Assembly: GCF_002127325.2 (NCBI RefSeq)
Contig: NC_035446.2
Coordinates: 162,472,099 to 162,536,098 of the forward strand
From: Helianthus annuus
Taxonomy: Eukaryota > Streptophyta > Magnoliopsida > Asterales > Asteraceae
Length of the DNA: 64,000 nucleotides
Direction of reading: 5' to 3'
Below, piece by piece: positions 34,410 to 44,885 of the stretch. The position numbers were made by a program, and so were the translations under genes. Numbering within the stretch: the first letter of the stretch is position 1; every line of letters starts with the position of its first letter. The notes beneath the pieces are model-generated. The model did no database searches. It saw only the letters and a list, made by a program, of their open reading frames with translations, and was not told the DNA's origin.

Positions 34410-34750
34410 ATATTTAAAAACTTTCTTTATTGCACGAGTTGAATAAATATAATTTTATATATTAAATAATAAAAAGTTATATCTATAAGAACAATATTGT
34501 ACAGGTTCAATAAATGTAATTTTATATACAAAATAAAAAAGTTATATTTTTAAAATCACATGTATTACACGAGTTGAATAAATGTAATATTGTTTACCAA
34601 ATAATCAAATAATATATCTTTAAAAAAAACCCTATTTATTACACGGGTTGAATAAATGTAATTTTATATACCAAATAGTAAAAAAAAATACATCTTTAAA
34701 AATATGTGTATTACACGGTTTAAATAAATGTAATTTCTTTACTAAATAAT

Positions 34751-34791
<41 letters not shown>

Positions 34792-34845
34792 TTAAAAAAC
34801 CTTGTGTATTTTACGAATTGAATAAATCTAATTTTATACATCAAA
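34410..34845 (-). repeat. Array of six ~70-bp units of H2, inverted relative to H1
   Basis: Minus-strand copies of the same unit have cores near 34424, 34497, 34564, 34637, 34711 and 34806. A further unit joins across H1 to the one at 32515. A (TA)n tract is at 34753-34788. Confidence 0.8.
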
Positions 34846-34848
34846 AAA

Positions 34849-35131
34849 TAAAATTACGATTTTAGCCCCCGTGGTTATATCACTTTTACCCTTTTAGTCC
34901 AAAAAAGAATTTTTTAACATCTAAGCCCCCAGCGTCTTTTTTCTAACCTTTTTGGCCCCTAACGTCCTTTTTTAACCCTTTTGGCCCCTAACATTTAATG
35001 GATAGGGTTAGTGTTGGGGTCAAAAGGGTTAGAAAAGAAGACGTTGGGGGCTCAGATGTTAAAAAATTCTTTTTTTGGGCTAAAAGGGTAAAAGTGATAT
35101 AACTACACGGGCCAAAATCATAATTTTCTCT
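34849..35131. mobile_element. Second copy of the palindromic MITE, inside H2
   Basis: Same family as 32767-33022 (AAAATTACGATTTTAGCCC ... GGGCCAAAATCATAATTTTC). Its position in H2 differs from that in H1, so the two insertions were independent. Confidence 0.65.
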
Positions 35132-35428
35132 AAATAATATTATAAATGAGAAGAAAAGATTAAACTAAATAATATTTAATAGGAGATTTATCTATAATTA
35201 ATTAGAAAATATTAAATTAAAATAATAATTGTCTATAAGAGATGCTCTAATATGATGACAAGTGTCCAAAAAGTGGTTTCTTTTATTATAGTGTATAGAT
35301 ATAGATTAATGAAATAACTTATTTAGATAAATTAGTAAAATAAAAGAACAGTTATATTTTCATTACTTGTACATGTGATTTGATACTTTATTAGTAATTA
35401 TTGTTTATATCCAAATAATATATTTTAT

Positions 35429-35726
35429 CAGGGTCGGCCCTGAGAATTCGTGTACGCTGTTCGAGCTCGAAAAATGTGCCCTTAGACCTTAACGAAATTG
35501 AGTATTAGGCTCACTAAAGGTCTAAACCTAATGTCAAAGGGGTTAATAACTAATCTAAACCTAAGAATAGTTTCGTAAGGGGGCCTATGTTGGTGTTTGT
35601 ATGGGTGTACCCTATTAAAAAAATATTTTACATACACATATCGGGTTTTTTCATAAAAAAACGTGCCCCTCGAAATATCGGGCCCTGGCCGGTGGTCCTC
35701 CCCGCCCACTCCCAGGGCCGGCCATG
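35429..35726. mobile_element. hAT-type MITE (298 bp) with perfect 8-bp TSD
   Basis: TSD TATTTTAT at 35421-35428 and 35727-35734. Ends CAGGGTCGGCCCTGAGA and the mirror of CATGGCCGGCCCTGGGA. The hairpin-like end CAGGG.CGGCCCTG is seen in other plant hAT elements. Confidence 0.9.
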
Positions 35727-35734
35727 TATTTTAT

Positions 35735-36364
35735 CTTAACAAATATATATGGTCAGGGTAAAATGAAAACTTCTACGAGTTGTGAGAACTTAGAGAACTC
35801 AACCTTACGAATGGTTTTTTTTGAATTTTTTTACAGAGGGTGTGAATGAGCGATTAGAGACTCAAGGTGTTAAACCTTTTGATTTTGGATTCAAGTGGTT
35901 AAAACCACTAAAACATAGGGTCTCAAAAAGTAATTTACTATTAATTAAGTTTGAAATTACGTTTGATCTCTAACTATATTAAATAATATTATAATTATTA
36001 TATTATTTGATACATTTATATTTGTTATAGATAATTGTTAATTAAATTTGAATTTAGACGTTTATCTCTAGCTATATTAATTAATATTATATTATATTCT
36101 GTGTATAAAATTAATATGTAATACTATTATTAAAAGGGAGGAGGCACCAGAGAGTGACACGTGTCCAAAAAATATTTTTGTTTATTAGTACAGGAAGATA
36201 TCTATCATGGTATGATCCTTTTATATGCACACCAAAGATGTAACTAACACTCCTAAAAGCCTGCTCCGCATCAACACTTCAGCCCAACCACAGCCCAATA
36301 GTAGCAGTAGTCCAGTTAGCCAGAAGCCCAATAGCAGAAGTTCGTATAACGTCCCACAATGATG
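35735..36364. other. AT-rich DNA with a possible Helitron-like fragment
   Basis: ATTATTAAAAGGGAGGAGGC then ACACGTGTCC near 36125-36165 resemble Helitron 5' regions, but no matching end was found. No gene. Confidence 0.35.
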
Positions 36365-36372
36365 CCCATGTG

Positions 36373-37088
36373 TAGTGGTGCACAAAAAACCCGAACCCGA
36401 CCCATAGGGTAGGGGTTGGGTATGCATTTCTGTTATAAAACCCAAACCCGGAACCGGGTTTTTTTATACCCGTTTTCAACCCGGGTTTTACGAGTACCCG
36501 GTTTCAACCCCAACCCGAACCCGGAACCGGGTTTTTTCAATACCCGGTTCGGGTTTCCCAATACCCTGTTCAGGTTTTTTTATGTTTTTTCGAGTTTTGT
36601 ACCTTGGTAACGACTATATAGCCGTTAGAAAGTGTATTATGATCATTTGTTTGGTTTACATTGTATCTCTATACCCTATAAAAGGGGTCTTTGATGGCGA
36701 ACAATAAACGAAGACGATCAAGTTATTCGAAGCTATCTATGTTCATCATCTTATTCGATCCGGTTCAATGATTATTTAGGTGTCATGTATTTCTATGTTT
36801 TATGAAATAAAAAGGTTTTGCATTTTATATTTCTATGATTTATCTAAAAAAATGAATACCCAAACCAAACCGGAACCCAACCCGATCCATACCCTACCCT
36901 ACCCGAACCCGAAAATAGGGTATTATAATACTCGGGTATTAGAAAACCCTACCCGAACCCGGGTATATAGGGTATACATTTTTATATAAAACCCGGACCC
37001 GAACCCGATTTTGTAGAACCCGATCGTACCCGAACCCGGTTCCATACCCAGAACCGGGTATTCAGAAAACCCGGTTTGTGCACCACTA
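36373..37088. mobile_element. hAT-type MITE (716 bp) with perfect 8-bp TSD
   Basis: TSD CCCATGTG at 36365-36372 and 37089-37096. TIR TAGTGGTGCACAAA with exact mirror. Subterminal parts are dense in ACCCGAACCCGG words in both orientations. Confidence 0.92.
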
Positions 37089-37096
37089 CCCATGTG

Positions 37097-37616
37097 TCCG
37101 AAGCATCGATCGTACACGTTGCAATAAAACGAATTATAAAAGATAAATATATATGTATGAATGTTATAATAAAAGTGCATATGAATGTTGTATATGTATA
37201 TTCTATTTTCAACAATATTGTTTGATCCTTTCTTTTCTTCTCTTGCACAATTAGATTATGTGTTATGACGGGACTTCGTATGTGCATTTCTATTTCACCC
37301 TTTACATTAACAAGTGAGTGTTATATGGGCCTTATATGAAATATGGTATTAGGTTGAGATGAATATATATGATTGGTTGATATATTTCATACTATAACAA
37401 TATCAATTGCGAACTCTAAATTAAAAAAAAAAAGTTAATTACTTTTATTAATAAATACTTTATCTTTTATATAAGTGTAATTTTTTTATTCCATTTATTT
37501 TTGTTTACTTTATCACGGAGTATTAAATATGTTTATTTAACTGGGTTGTTTGTTTATTTTTACCGATATTTAGATTAAAGCCTACATGGTCTATATTAAT
37601 CCATCAGTATACTATG
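37097..37616. other. AT-rich intergenic DNA, nothing recognised
   Basis: No gene-like frame or repeat structure seen. Confidence 0.5.
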
Positions 37617-37619
37617 TAA

Positions 37620-37962
37620 GGGTGTTAGGAGTGGTTAAACAATTGAGAGTGACAAACTAAAAAATCAACCAATGAGAGTGTGCCACGTCAATTAGTGAAA
37701 AGTGTTTAAACTTCGAAAAAGTGTTGGCAATGGTTTAGACATTTGGTGAAGTGGTAAACTAAAAAAAAGGAAAATGTGTGATTGGTTGAGATTGGAATGA
37801 ACCCCACCCCACACTACCCTCTCTCTCTCATTCCTCTCTTCCTCGCGTCGGCATACACCCACCGATCCTCTTCATTTTCGGCATCGGCAAAGGTTGGCGG
37901 CGGTGTTTGCCGCTCGGCAACCCCCTTTTCCGATACCTTTTCCGACTCCACTCCTAACACCC
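37620..37962. mobile_element. Tourist-like (PIF/Harbinger) MITE (343 bp)
   Basis: TSD TAA at 37617-37619 and 37963-37965. TIR GGGTGTTAGGAGTGG (15 bp) with exact mirror CCACTCCTAACACCC. Confidence 0.9.
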
Positions 37963-38126
37963 TAACAAATTTAATAATTATTATTTTTTACATTACTACA
38001 GTTAAAGCTAACTTTTAGCTTTAAACATTTTTACTTAACCATATTGATTGCTTATTTTACCATCGTTTAAATTGTAGTCTGTAATAATCCATTGACGTAT
38101 CATGTAACAAATACATCCTCACCTAT

Positions 38127-38569
38127 TGAAGAAACACTGACCTTCACGGTAGTATCCAACGAGGACTTCAACACTTGGTGATCCGAACTGCTTGACTGCA
38201 AAACAGAACACCGTTAGGACTCGTTACAGGAATGGGGTTATTCCTGTAACCACCCTCCGGCGTGAGAATAAGTCTCGGTTTTAGGAGCAAAAGAATATGT
38301 GTAGAGAGAGGAGTTGTATGAGAATAAGATGATCCATACCTTAGGTTTTTACCTCTATTTATAGTTCATCATTAGGGTTTCCCCTAACTTAGGATGGGCA
38401 CTGATAAGTTAGGGATTTGCATGATCTTCCCAAAAAGTTGGAGATTTGCTTGTGTGACCTATCCATGCAAGATGGAATGTTCTAAAACGAATGTCTATAA
38501 TTATGTATTTATAATAAAATAATAGGTAATGATCGGGTCGGGTTGACCGATTCGGGTCATACCTCGTCA
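38127..38569 (-). repeat. E2 3' LTR (443 bp)
   Basis: Pairs with 50732-51174. Minus-strand TATA TATAAATAG is at 38355-38363. Confidence 0.95.
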
Positions 38570-38580
38570 TTTCCCCCGGT
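38570..38580 (-). promoter_or_regulatory. E2 polypurine tract
   Basis: The minus strand reads ACCGGGGGAAA immediately before the LTR. Confidence 0.8.
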
Positions 38581-38810
38581 CCGAAGTTATGAAATGAAAT
38601 TCATGAGATCAGACTAAAAGAAGGAAAAACTAATATACCTTGTTTAAAGCAAATTTATCGACTAAAGTGCCATTATATATTATGAGAAAATGACGGCGAT
38701 AGGATAGGACGTGACAGTTAAGTCATCATTGGGATGACAACCGTATGTACCCTGCTCTGACGCGTATTTATGTCCGTTTAGTTTTTTGAATTTGAAAAGT
38801 TACCTCTTTG

Positions 38811-38819
38811 TATAAATAG
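38811..38819 (+). promoter_or_regulatory. TATA box of the E2 antisense gene
   Basis: TATAAATAG lies 76-84 bp upstream of the plus-strand ATG at 38895, between the 3' LTR and the gene. Pyrimidine-rich leader sequence follows. It points to a promoter separate from the LTR. Confidence 0.6.
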
Positions 38820-39264
38820 TGCCTCTGTTTGTGAGTTACGAATTCCCTTTCCATTTCCTCACAACTCTTTCTTTCATTTTCCTGTTACAAGCAAATGGCC
38901 TCTAAAACCGGTGAATCCTCTTCATTTGCCTCAGCCAGTTCTGATGCCCTGTTTTGCAAATGGGGAATTGTGTCTTACAACAACCTTGTGCAAGATTATG
39001 GTATCAGGGCTGAGTGGAATCCCGTGTTGCCGTCAAGAACGGACACAACATTTCCACTGAAAGAGGGTAAAATCACATTGTTTAGCGATTTTTCAAATTT
39101 TGCAATTTCCGACTGCCTATTACCAAGTTTTGCAAATTAGTTCTTGACCATTACCGCGTTCACATTTCTCAAATGCATCCACTAGGATTAGAGAAACTTC
39201 GACAGTTCGAATTTGCTTGTGCGGCCTTGGGGCACATTCCTGAGCTGATAGTTTTTAAGGCGGT

Positions 39265-41387
39265 GACCGAGGCAAAAAACACAGCCTATAAACAATTGTA
39301 TGACCGTTTGGAAACAAAAGAGGGGGAGCATGATATGTTCAAGATTTCAAAAGCTAGGGAGCGAAGAAGACAAGATCTAGGAGTAGTAAAGTTTATCAAA
39401 GGAGAGGATGGAAGTGTTTTAGTCAAGGCACATGACATTAAGTTGAGATGGCAAACCTACTTCCATAATCTTTTCAACGACAGTAGGGCATACCAACAAG
39501 ATAGCAGCAACCCAGAACTCAAAGGCGACAACAGAATAATTGCTACTGCAGGAGGATCACACAGGAAGAGGTGAAGATGGCACTTAGGAAGATGGGAAGA
39601 GGCAAGGCAGTAGGTTTGGACAACATACCGATTGAGGTGTGGAAGTGTTTGGGGGAAGAAGGAGTCCGATGGTTAACACTTTTGTTCAATAGTATTTTCA
39701 AGACTGGAAAAATGCCAGATCAGTGGAGGAGTAGTGTCGTGGTGCCTTTATACAAGAAAAAAGGAGACGCTCAATGTTGTGGGAACTACAGAGGAATCAA
39801 ACTGCTAAGTCACACTATGAAGCTCTGGGAGAGGGTAATTGAAACTAGAATTAGAAGAGAAACGCATGTTTCAGTAAACCAATTTGGATTCATGAAAGGG
39901 AGGTCAACTACAGAAGCGATACATATTCTAAGGAGATTGATGGAAAAATATAGAGCGAAGAAGAAAGATTTACATATGGTGTTCATCGACCTTGAAAAAG
40001 CTTATGACACTGTCCCACGACAACTGATTTGGGATAGTTTGGAGGGTCGAGGGCTACCTGGGAAGTATATTGACATAATTAAGGATACATACGATAGAAC
40101 GGAAACAAGTGTCCGCGCGCCTGTAGGGGATACAAACTTCTTTCATGTGGAGGTAGGACTCCACCAAGGGTCAGCGTTGAGCCCTTTTCTCTTCGCGGTG
40201 GTCTTAGATGAGTTATCCAAGTTGATCCAGGAGCCAGTCCCGTGGTGCATGCTTTTTGCAGACGATATTGTGTTGATTGCAGAAACTAAACAGTGTCTGA
40301 ACGCGAGGATAGAGGAGTGGCGAGTCGCTCTAGAGGGCAAGGGCCTAAGGATTAGTCGATCTAAGTCTGAGTATCTACACTGTGATTTCAGTGGTGTAGC
40401 AGATGACGATGACACCCAAATCACCATTGAGGATCAATTGGTCCCACAGGCAACTAAATTTAAGTATTTAGGGTCGTTTATACAAAGGGATGGTGACATA
40501 GATAGTGATGTAACCCATCGGATACAGGCTGGCTGGTGTAGATGGAGAGCAGCAAGTGGAGTATTATGCGATAGGAGATTCCCAACTAAACTAAAGGGGA
40601 AGTTTTACAGGGTAGCAGTTAGGCCAGCTATGCTATATGGAACAGACTGTTGGGCTATCAAGAAGACACAAGTGCGCAAGATGGAGGTAGCAGATATGAG
40701 GATGCTGAGGTGGATGTGTGGACACACGAGGTTGGATCGAATAAGAAATGAGGTTTTTAGGGAAAGATTAGGAGTGGCTAGTATATCGGATAAGATTAAA
40801 GAGGGGAGATTGAGATGGTTTGGGCATGTGAAGCGGAGGCAAACGACGGCACCAGTTAGAGTGGTGGAAACTCTTACTTTGGAGGGGAGGAGAGGAAGAG
40901 GCAGACCCAAACTGACATGGAAAGAGCAGATTAGGCATGATTTACTAGAGTTGCATCTTTCCGAGGACATGGTCCAAGATAGGACTTCGTGGAGGCGTAG
41001 GATTAGGGTTAAGGACTTCTAGAGGATAGTGTAGTAAGATCTTAGAGGTATTTTAGGGGCACAGGTTTTTCTTATTCTTTTAAGTGACTTTACCAGCGAT
41101 TGACTTCTTGTGTTTATGCCGGAATGAGGTTGTATGCTATTATACTGTGTCACTCTGATCACTGTCTTGGTATAGGTGACTTCTTTTTTTCTATATTCTA
41201 TTTGTCTATATTCTTTGACTTGATGTGTTGGTATGTTGTTCGTCTTGGAGCCGAGGGTCTCTTCTGGAAGCAGCCTCTCTATCCCTAGGGATAGAGGCAA
41301 GGTCTGTCTACATCCCACCCTCCCCAGACCCTATAAGTAGCTTTGCTATTTGTGGGATTTACTGGGTATGGTTGTGGTTGTGGTGGC
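39265..41387 (+). mobile_element. RTE-type LINE, 5'-truncated, inserted in the E2 antisense gene
   Basis: Begins mid-ORF (KNTAYKQLYDRLETKEGEHD) without the endonuclease. It ends in GGGATTTACTGGGTATGG and short GGTTGTGGTTGTGG repeats rather than poly(A), the tail type of plant RTE elements. E2 coding sequence resumes directly after. Only GGC is shared at the edges, so no convincing target duplication. Confidence 0.85.
39571..41022 (+). pseudogene. LINE reverse transcriptase (RTE clade)
   Basis: A 483-aa frame. The RT domain spans about residues 30-290, with KAVGLDNIPIEVWK, NYRGIKLLS, QFGFMKGRST, FIDLEKAYDTVPR, GLHQGSALSPFLF and catalytic FADDIVLI. The C-terminal part has HTRLDRIRNE and LRWFGHVKRR followed by the RGRGRPKLTW basic patch, usual for this clade. 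A frameshift near 39545 separates it from the upstream linker frame 39173-39574, and the endonuclease is missing, so it cannot act alone. In intact elements the protein copies its RNA at a nicked target site in the nucleus. Confidence 0.9.
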
Positions 41388-43855
41388 TTTGTTCTTGTGT
41401 GGAAATCCCCCTTTTTACCTTCGATCGGAGAGATACTGGCGTATCTTGCTTGAGGGATATTCCCACCAGTTCCAAGGACAAAGATTGGAAAAAGAAATTT
41501 TTCTATATCATGCCTGTGTAATTCCTGGCGAGATGCACTGGAGATATATGGGTCCGAAAAACAAGGTGAAGGACGACAGTCCTTCAGAAGATGCTTATAT
41601 CTCGAGCGCCCTGTATACAAGGTTGTGTGGCCGTCCTTTTGAATGCACAATGATTCCAGAAGGAGCCCTGGTAATGGCGGGCATGAGTCTATTGTGGCAC
41701 GACATCAAGCGATATCCTTCGTTTCGAAGAGATGATAAAGGTATGCCTGTTTTTTCTCAATCATATTTGTTGTTATTTCGAAAATAACATGTATGTATAC
41801 CTCAGGGGAGTGGAGTTTGTTTGACTTTGTGGACCCGCCACGACACCTTGCACTGAGGGCCGTGGACCGCGTGCTTGATGACCAGGAGCCAGGCGTTTTA
41901 AAAATTCATCTTGAGCAGTTTCTATTACCCGCTATGCCAACGGATCCCACTGTCTACCTATCCCCCCGTTCTCTTACTGGGGGGAAGTAGTGTTGCCGCT
42001 CCCGAGAGGAAACCAAACCGGATAAAGATTACCGGGAGGAAATACATGACCACCAATGCAAACCCTTCTACCGCTGGTGTGGCGGCACTTACTATGGGTG
42101 ACGCCTCCGCTGCCATTGACATAACAAGTCCCACCCATGTGACGAAGAAACGAAAATTCGTTGCCCCCACCTTGACCGCGTTTGAAGTCGTGCAGGCTGC
42201 TTACGCCCTGCCCTTAGGTATGTATTTTTCTAACAAATGAGTATTATGAAATATAAACTTCGTATTGCTAACGCTCGCCTTGGATATAGGTGTTACTAGT
42301 GGGGCGCAAGAGGGTGTGACCCCCGATCTTCTGCCATCAGTGGGGGCAACGCTTCCTTCCGTTGGCAGCGGTAATTTACCAGGACTTGTACTGCAGGCTG
42401 GTGTTTCTCACACCGCTAGTTGTGCCATGCCGCCGCCTATGCTTACCACTGATGTGACTGTGACGGCTAGTCCAATTTCCGCCCCTCTGACCTTCGGCGT
42501 TACTCCTACTTCATTGTTTGAGTCTCTGATTAGCACATTTTCTGTCACCAAAAAGGAGATGCCAGTCGTGTCCCTTGCTTAGGAGGCAACTAGTGCTGGA
42601 GGTGATGTTGCCGGCGATGCGGAGGGTCCAACAGTGGCATAGCCGATGATGGGGCTCGTTTGGGTGATGATCTTTATTTGCACACTATCAACTGGGATCC
42701 TAATACTCAAGATAAACGCTACCAGTCGAAGTGGAAAATTGCAGAGTCTTCCAGGCTGATCTTCCTCCCAGTGGTTCAACACTGGTTGAGCGAGCTTATC
42801 CCCCGATTGAAGCCGCATACTTTGAAGGTCTGAACAACGAGAATTTGATGAACTCCACGATTGTGGACTCTGTTAGTCAGCCTCGGAGGCTTGCGGAGAT
42901 TCGGCGTAGGTGGATGCATGACAACAATGAGCTCCACCAAGCGCGGGCCATGATTGAAGAACTCAAGGATGAGAAGTATCGCATGGAGAGTCAACTTCAG
43001 GCTGCTGGGTTAAGGGAGAGCCGTTTTTTGTTGGAGAAAAACAAAGCTGAGGATGGTTTAAAGAGGGTGACTGCCTACCTTGCTGAAGAGCGACTCATAC
43101 GGGCTCGCGATATAGCGGAGAAGGACTGGGTTCTTGCTCATGCTAAAAACGTGCAAGAGGAGTTAGAGCGTAAAACTATTACTGAGGCTCAAAAGGTGAG
43201 ATCTGAAATGTCTGCTCAAGTGGAAAGATTCCGAATTGACAGTGACTTTGTGTCTCAGGTGCAGGAGCGTTACCAGGCTTTGACTGTTGAGGTGGATGCC
43301 TCAAATGCTAGAGCCCAAGCGAAACAAGCGGAATTGGAGGAGCGGGAGGGGCAACTTAGAGAACCCCAACAACATTGTGATTCCCTTCTTTCTGAAAGAA
43401 ATGCACTTGCCCAATCCTCTGCTGCACGCCTGAAGGAGGTGGAAAGCGCCCTGGAGCAAGCGAATGCTGAAGTAGATAACTTAACTAGCCATCTGGCTGC
43501 TGTGCGGGGTGACAGAAATTGGTTGATAACCAACGGGTTGGAAGGGGCGTTTGAATACCTTCACCAATCAGCGCCTTTTACAGCGCTGATAGACAGCCTC
43601 TCCGCTGATGCGTACCAATCTGGTCACTATGATGGTGTTTACAAAGGATATTTCGATTGTCAGCAGTCGGAGAAGATTACCTCTGATTTCCACATGGCAA
43701 GGGGCAAGTTTCAGGGTGACATGGCTGATGCACTGGAGGCAGCGTACAATGAACCATTGCCTGGGTATGCTGACCTGATGGGCAAGGTGAATGAAGAGGG
43801 CATCGAGTCCCTACGTTTAATGTTGGACCCCGCGGAAGAGTCCGAGGAGGAATAA

Positions 43856-44119
43856 GTAATTTGTTTTGTTTAATATGTATGCTACAGTATGTGTAATGAT
43901 TCTATTTGACTTGGGTTTTGTGAAAATATCTGAATGATTTGTCAGACATTTAATGCTAATGTCATGATGGCTGACGCCGCCGTTTTTTCTGAAATGTGGC
44001 GACTTGACGTGTAATGATTATTTTCCATTAATGTTGCTATCGTCATCACTGTCAAAATTGTTTGACTTTTTCCCGTCTATAAATTGGGTTTGTTTTTCCT
44101 AATTTAGTAACTTGAAAAG
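43856..44119 (+). other. Spacer with TATA box for a second E2 antisense frame
   Basis: TATAAAT at 44078-44084 lies 36-42 bp upstream of an ATG at 44120. The rest is AT-rich and non-coding, including the 3' end of the preceding antisense gene. Confidence 0.45.
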
Positions 44120-44571
44120 ATGAGTCGGAAATCTATAGACATAGGCTTTCTGACATCTTCCGGCGCTTAGATGCCGCTGATGGCTTGCTTCAACTACAAA
44201 TCCCAGTAACAAGGTCGATGATCCGGAGGAGAAGGCCGCCTCCCCAAGCTGTCCCGCTCCGGGCGAACCGAGCATGCGAGAGTGTCATTTACGAGGACCT
44301 TTTGCCAGCTTGCACGAATGCAGCACCACTATCAGCTGACACCTTGATGGAGGTCATACCGGTTGATCGTGATCAACGTTGCCGTTTGGTGTATGAACGT
44401 CGTCGTAGTGGGAGTTCTGCTAGGAATCCAGTTGGTGATCCGGGGATGGTGGCCCCACCGGTGATTGGAGGATCGACCGATAACTTGGCCGTTGATCCTT
44501 GTGTGTTGGGCTGTGGTGATAAGGTGCTGCATACCCCTGCAGAGGTGAAGGCAACCTGTTCCCACAAGTAG
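44120..44571 (+). pseudogene. Second, short antisense frame of E2 (unknown function)
   Basis: From the ATG at 44120 the frame stops after 16 codons. A neighbouring frame continues open from about 44122 to 44571 (includes FRRLDAADGLLQLQIPVTR, then Arg/Pro-rich and Ala/Val-rich parts). One early frameshift would explain this. No domain recognised. The upstream TATA box and its place between the large antisense gene and the end of pol suggest a second small accessory gene. A chance frame is possible. Confidence 0.4.
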
Positions 44572-44885
44572 GTGTTAGAACATGTTCTTTTTTGGTTCCC
44601 ATATGTTGGTTTTTAGCAACAGGGACAAGTACTTAGTTTGTATAAGATAGTTCGTATGTATTTATTGCCAAAATACCTATCTTTTTGTAGCGGTTAGCGT
44701 ATCTATTACCAAGATACCCGCTTTCAGCGCTGTATGTAATGACCCTATGACTTATATGGATGAAAGTATTTCGTGTTTAAGGGTACTTTTGTTGTTTACC
44801 ATTCTGTGTAGTTAAAATGCGATGATAAATTTTATTGTATGTTTACGTAATGAGAGAGGATAAAAGAAAATAACTTTTATTAAAC
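44572..44885. other. Non-coding spacer between convergent units of E2
   Basis: AT-rich with no reading frame. TATTGCCAAAATACC and TATTACCAAGATACC form an imperfect duplication near 44660 and 44703. Confidence 0.5.

Larger units (their letters stand above)
32503..35299 (-). mobile_element. Helitron H2 (minus), interrupted by Helitron H1
   Basis: The 5' end on the minus strand is TCTATACACTATAATAAAAG (35299 down). The 3' end is CCCGTGTAATACACGGG hairpin then GTTATAACCTAG (32503-32506), followed by T. H1 sits inside one of its repeat units: removing 32567-34403 rejoins the unit at an A/T pair. Own length is about 960 bp, including a MITE. Non-autonomous, with no Rep/helicase frame. Confidence 0.8.
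38895..43855 (+). pseudogene. E2 antisense accessory gene (Transposase_28-like domain plus coiled coil), broken and LINE-interrupted
   Basis: Starts MASKTGESSSFASASS. The N-terminal domain (FRLPITKF, HYRVHISQMHPLGLEKLRQF, then after the LINE TFDRRDTG, GEMHWRYMGPK and PEGALVMAGMSLLW) matches the putative gypsy-type transposon domain as I remember it. Introns are at 41741-41805 and 42218-42289, both GT-AG. The C-terminal frame 42731-43855 is a coiled coil of about 190 residues (RERQLQ-type heptads), then DRNWLITNGLEGAFEYL and an acidic end. Frameshifts occur near 39100, 41510 and 41985, with stops near 42580-42730, so it is a pseudogene. The LINE separates the two halves of the domain. The gene converges on pol from the opposite strand. 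Function unknown. Confidence 0.8.

Noticed and set aside
34632..34844. Frame with Ile-Tyr repeats
   Set aside because: Product of the (AT)n tract and Helitron repeat units.
33780..34845. Regular repeats with spacers, superficially CRISPR-like
   Set aside because: The spacers are repeated too (whole ~70-bp unit is conserved), the context is eukaryotic Helitron, and there are no cas genes.
32503..35299. A single giant foldback element
   Set aside because: Both strands show complete Helitron ends and the insertion junction restores a repeat unit, so nested insertion explains it better.
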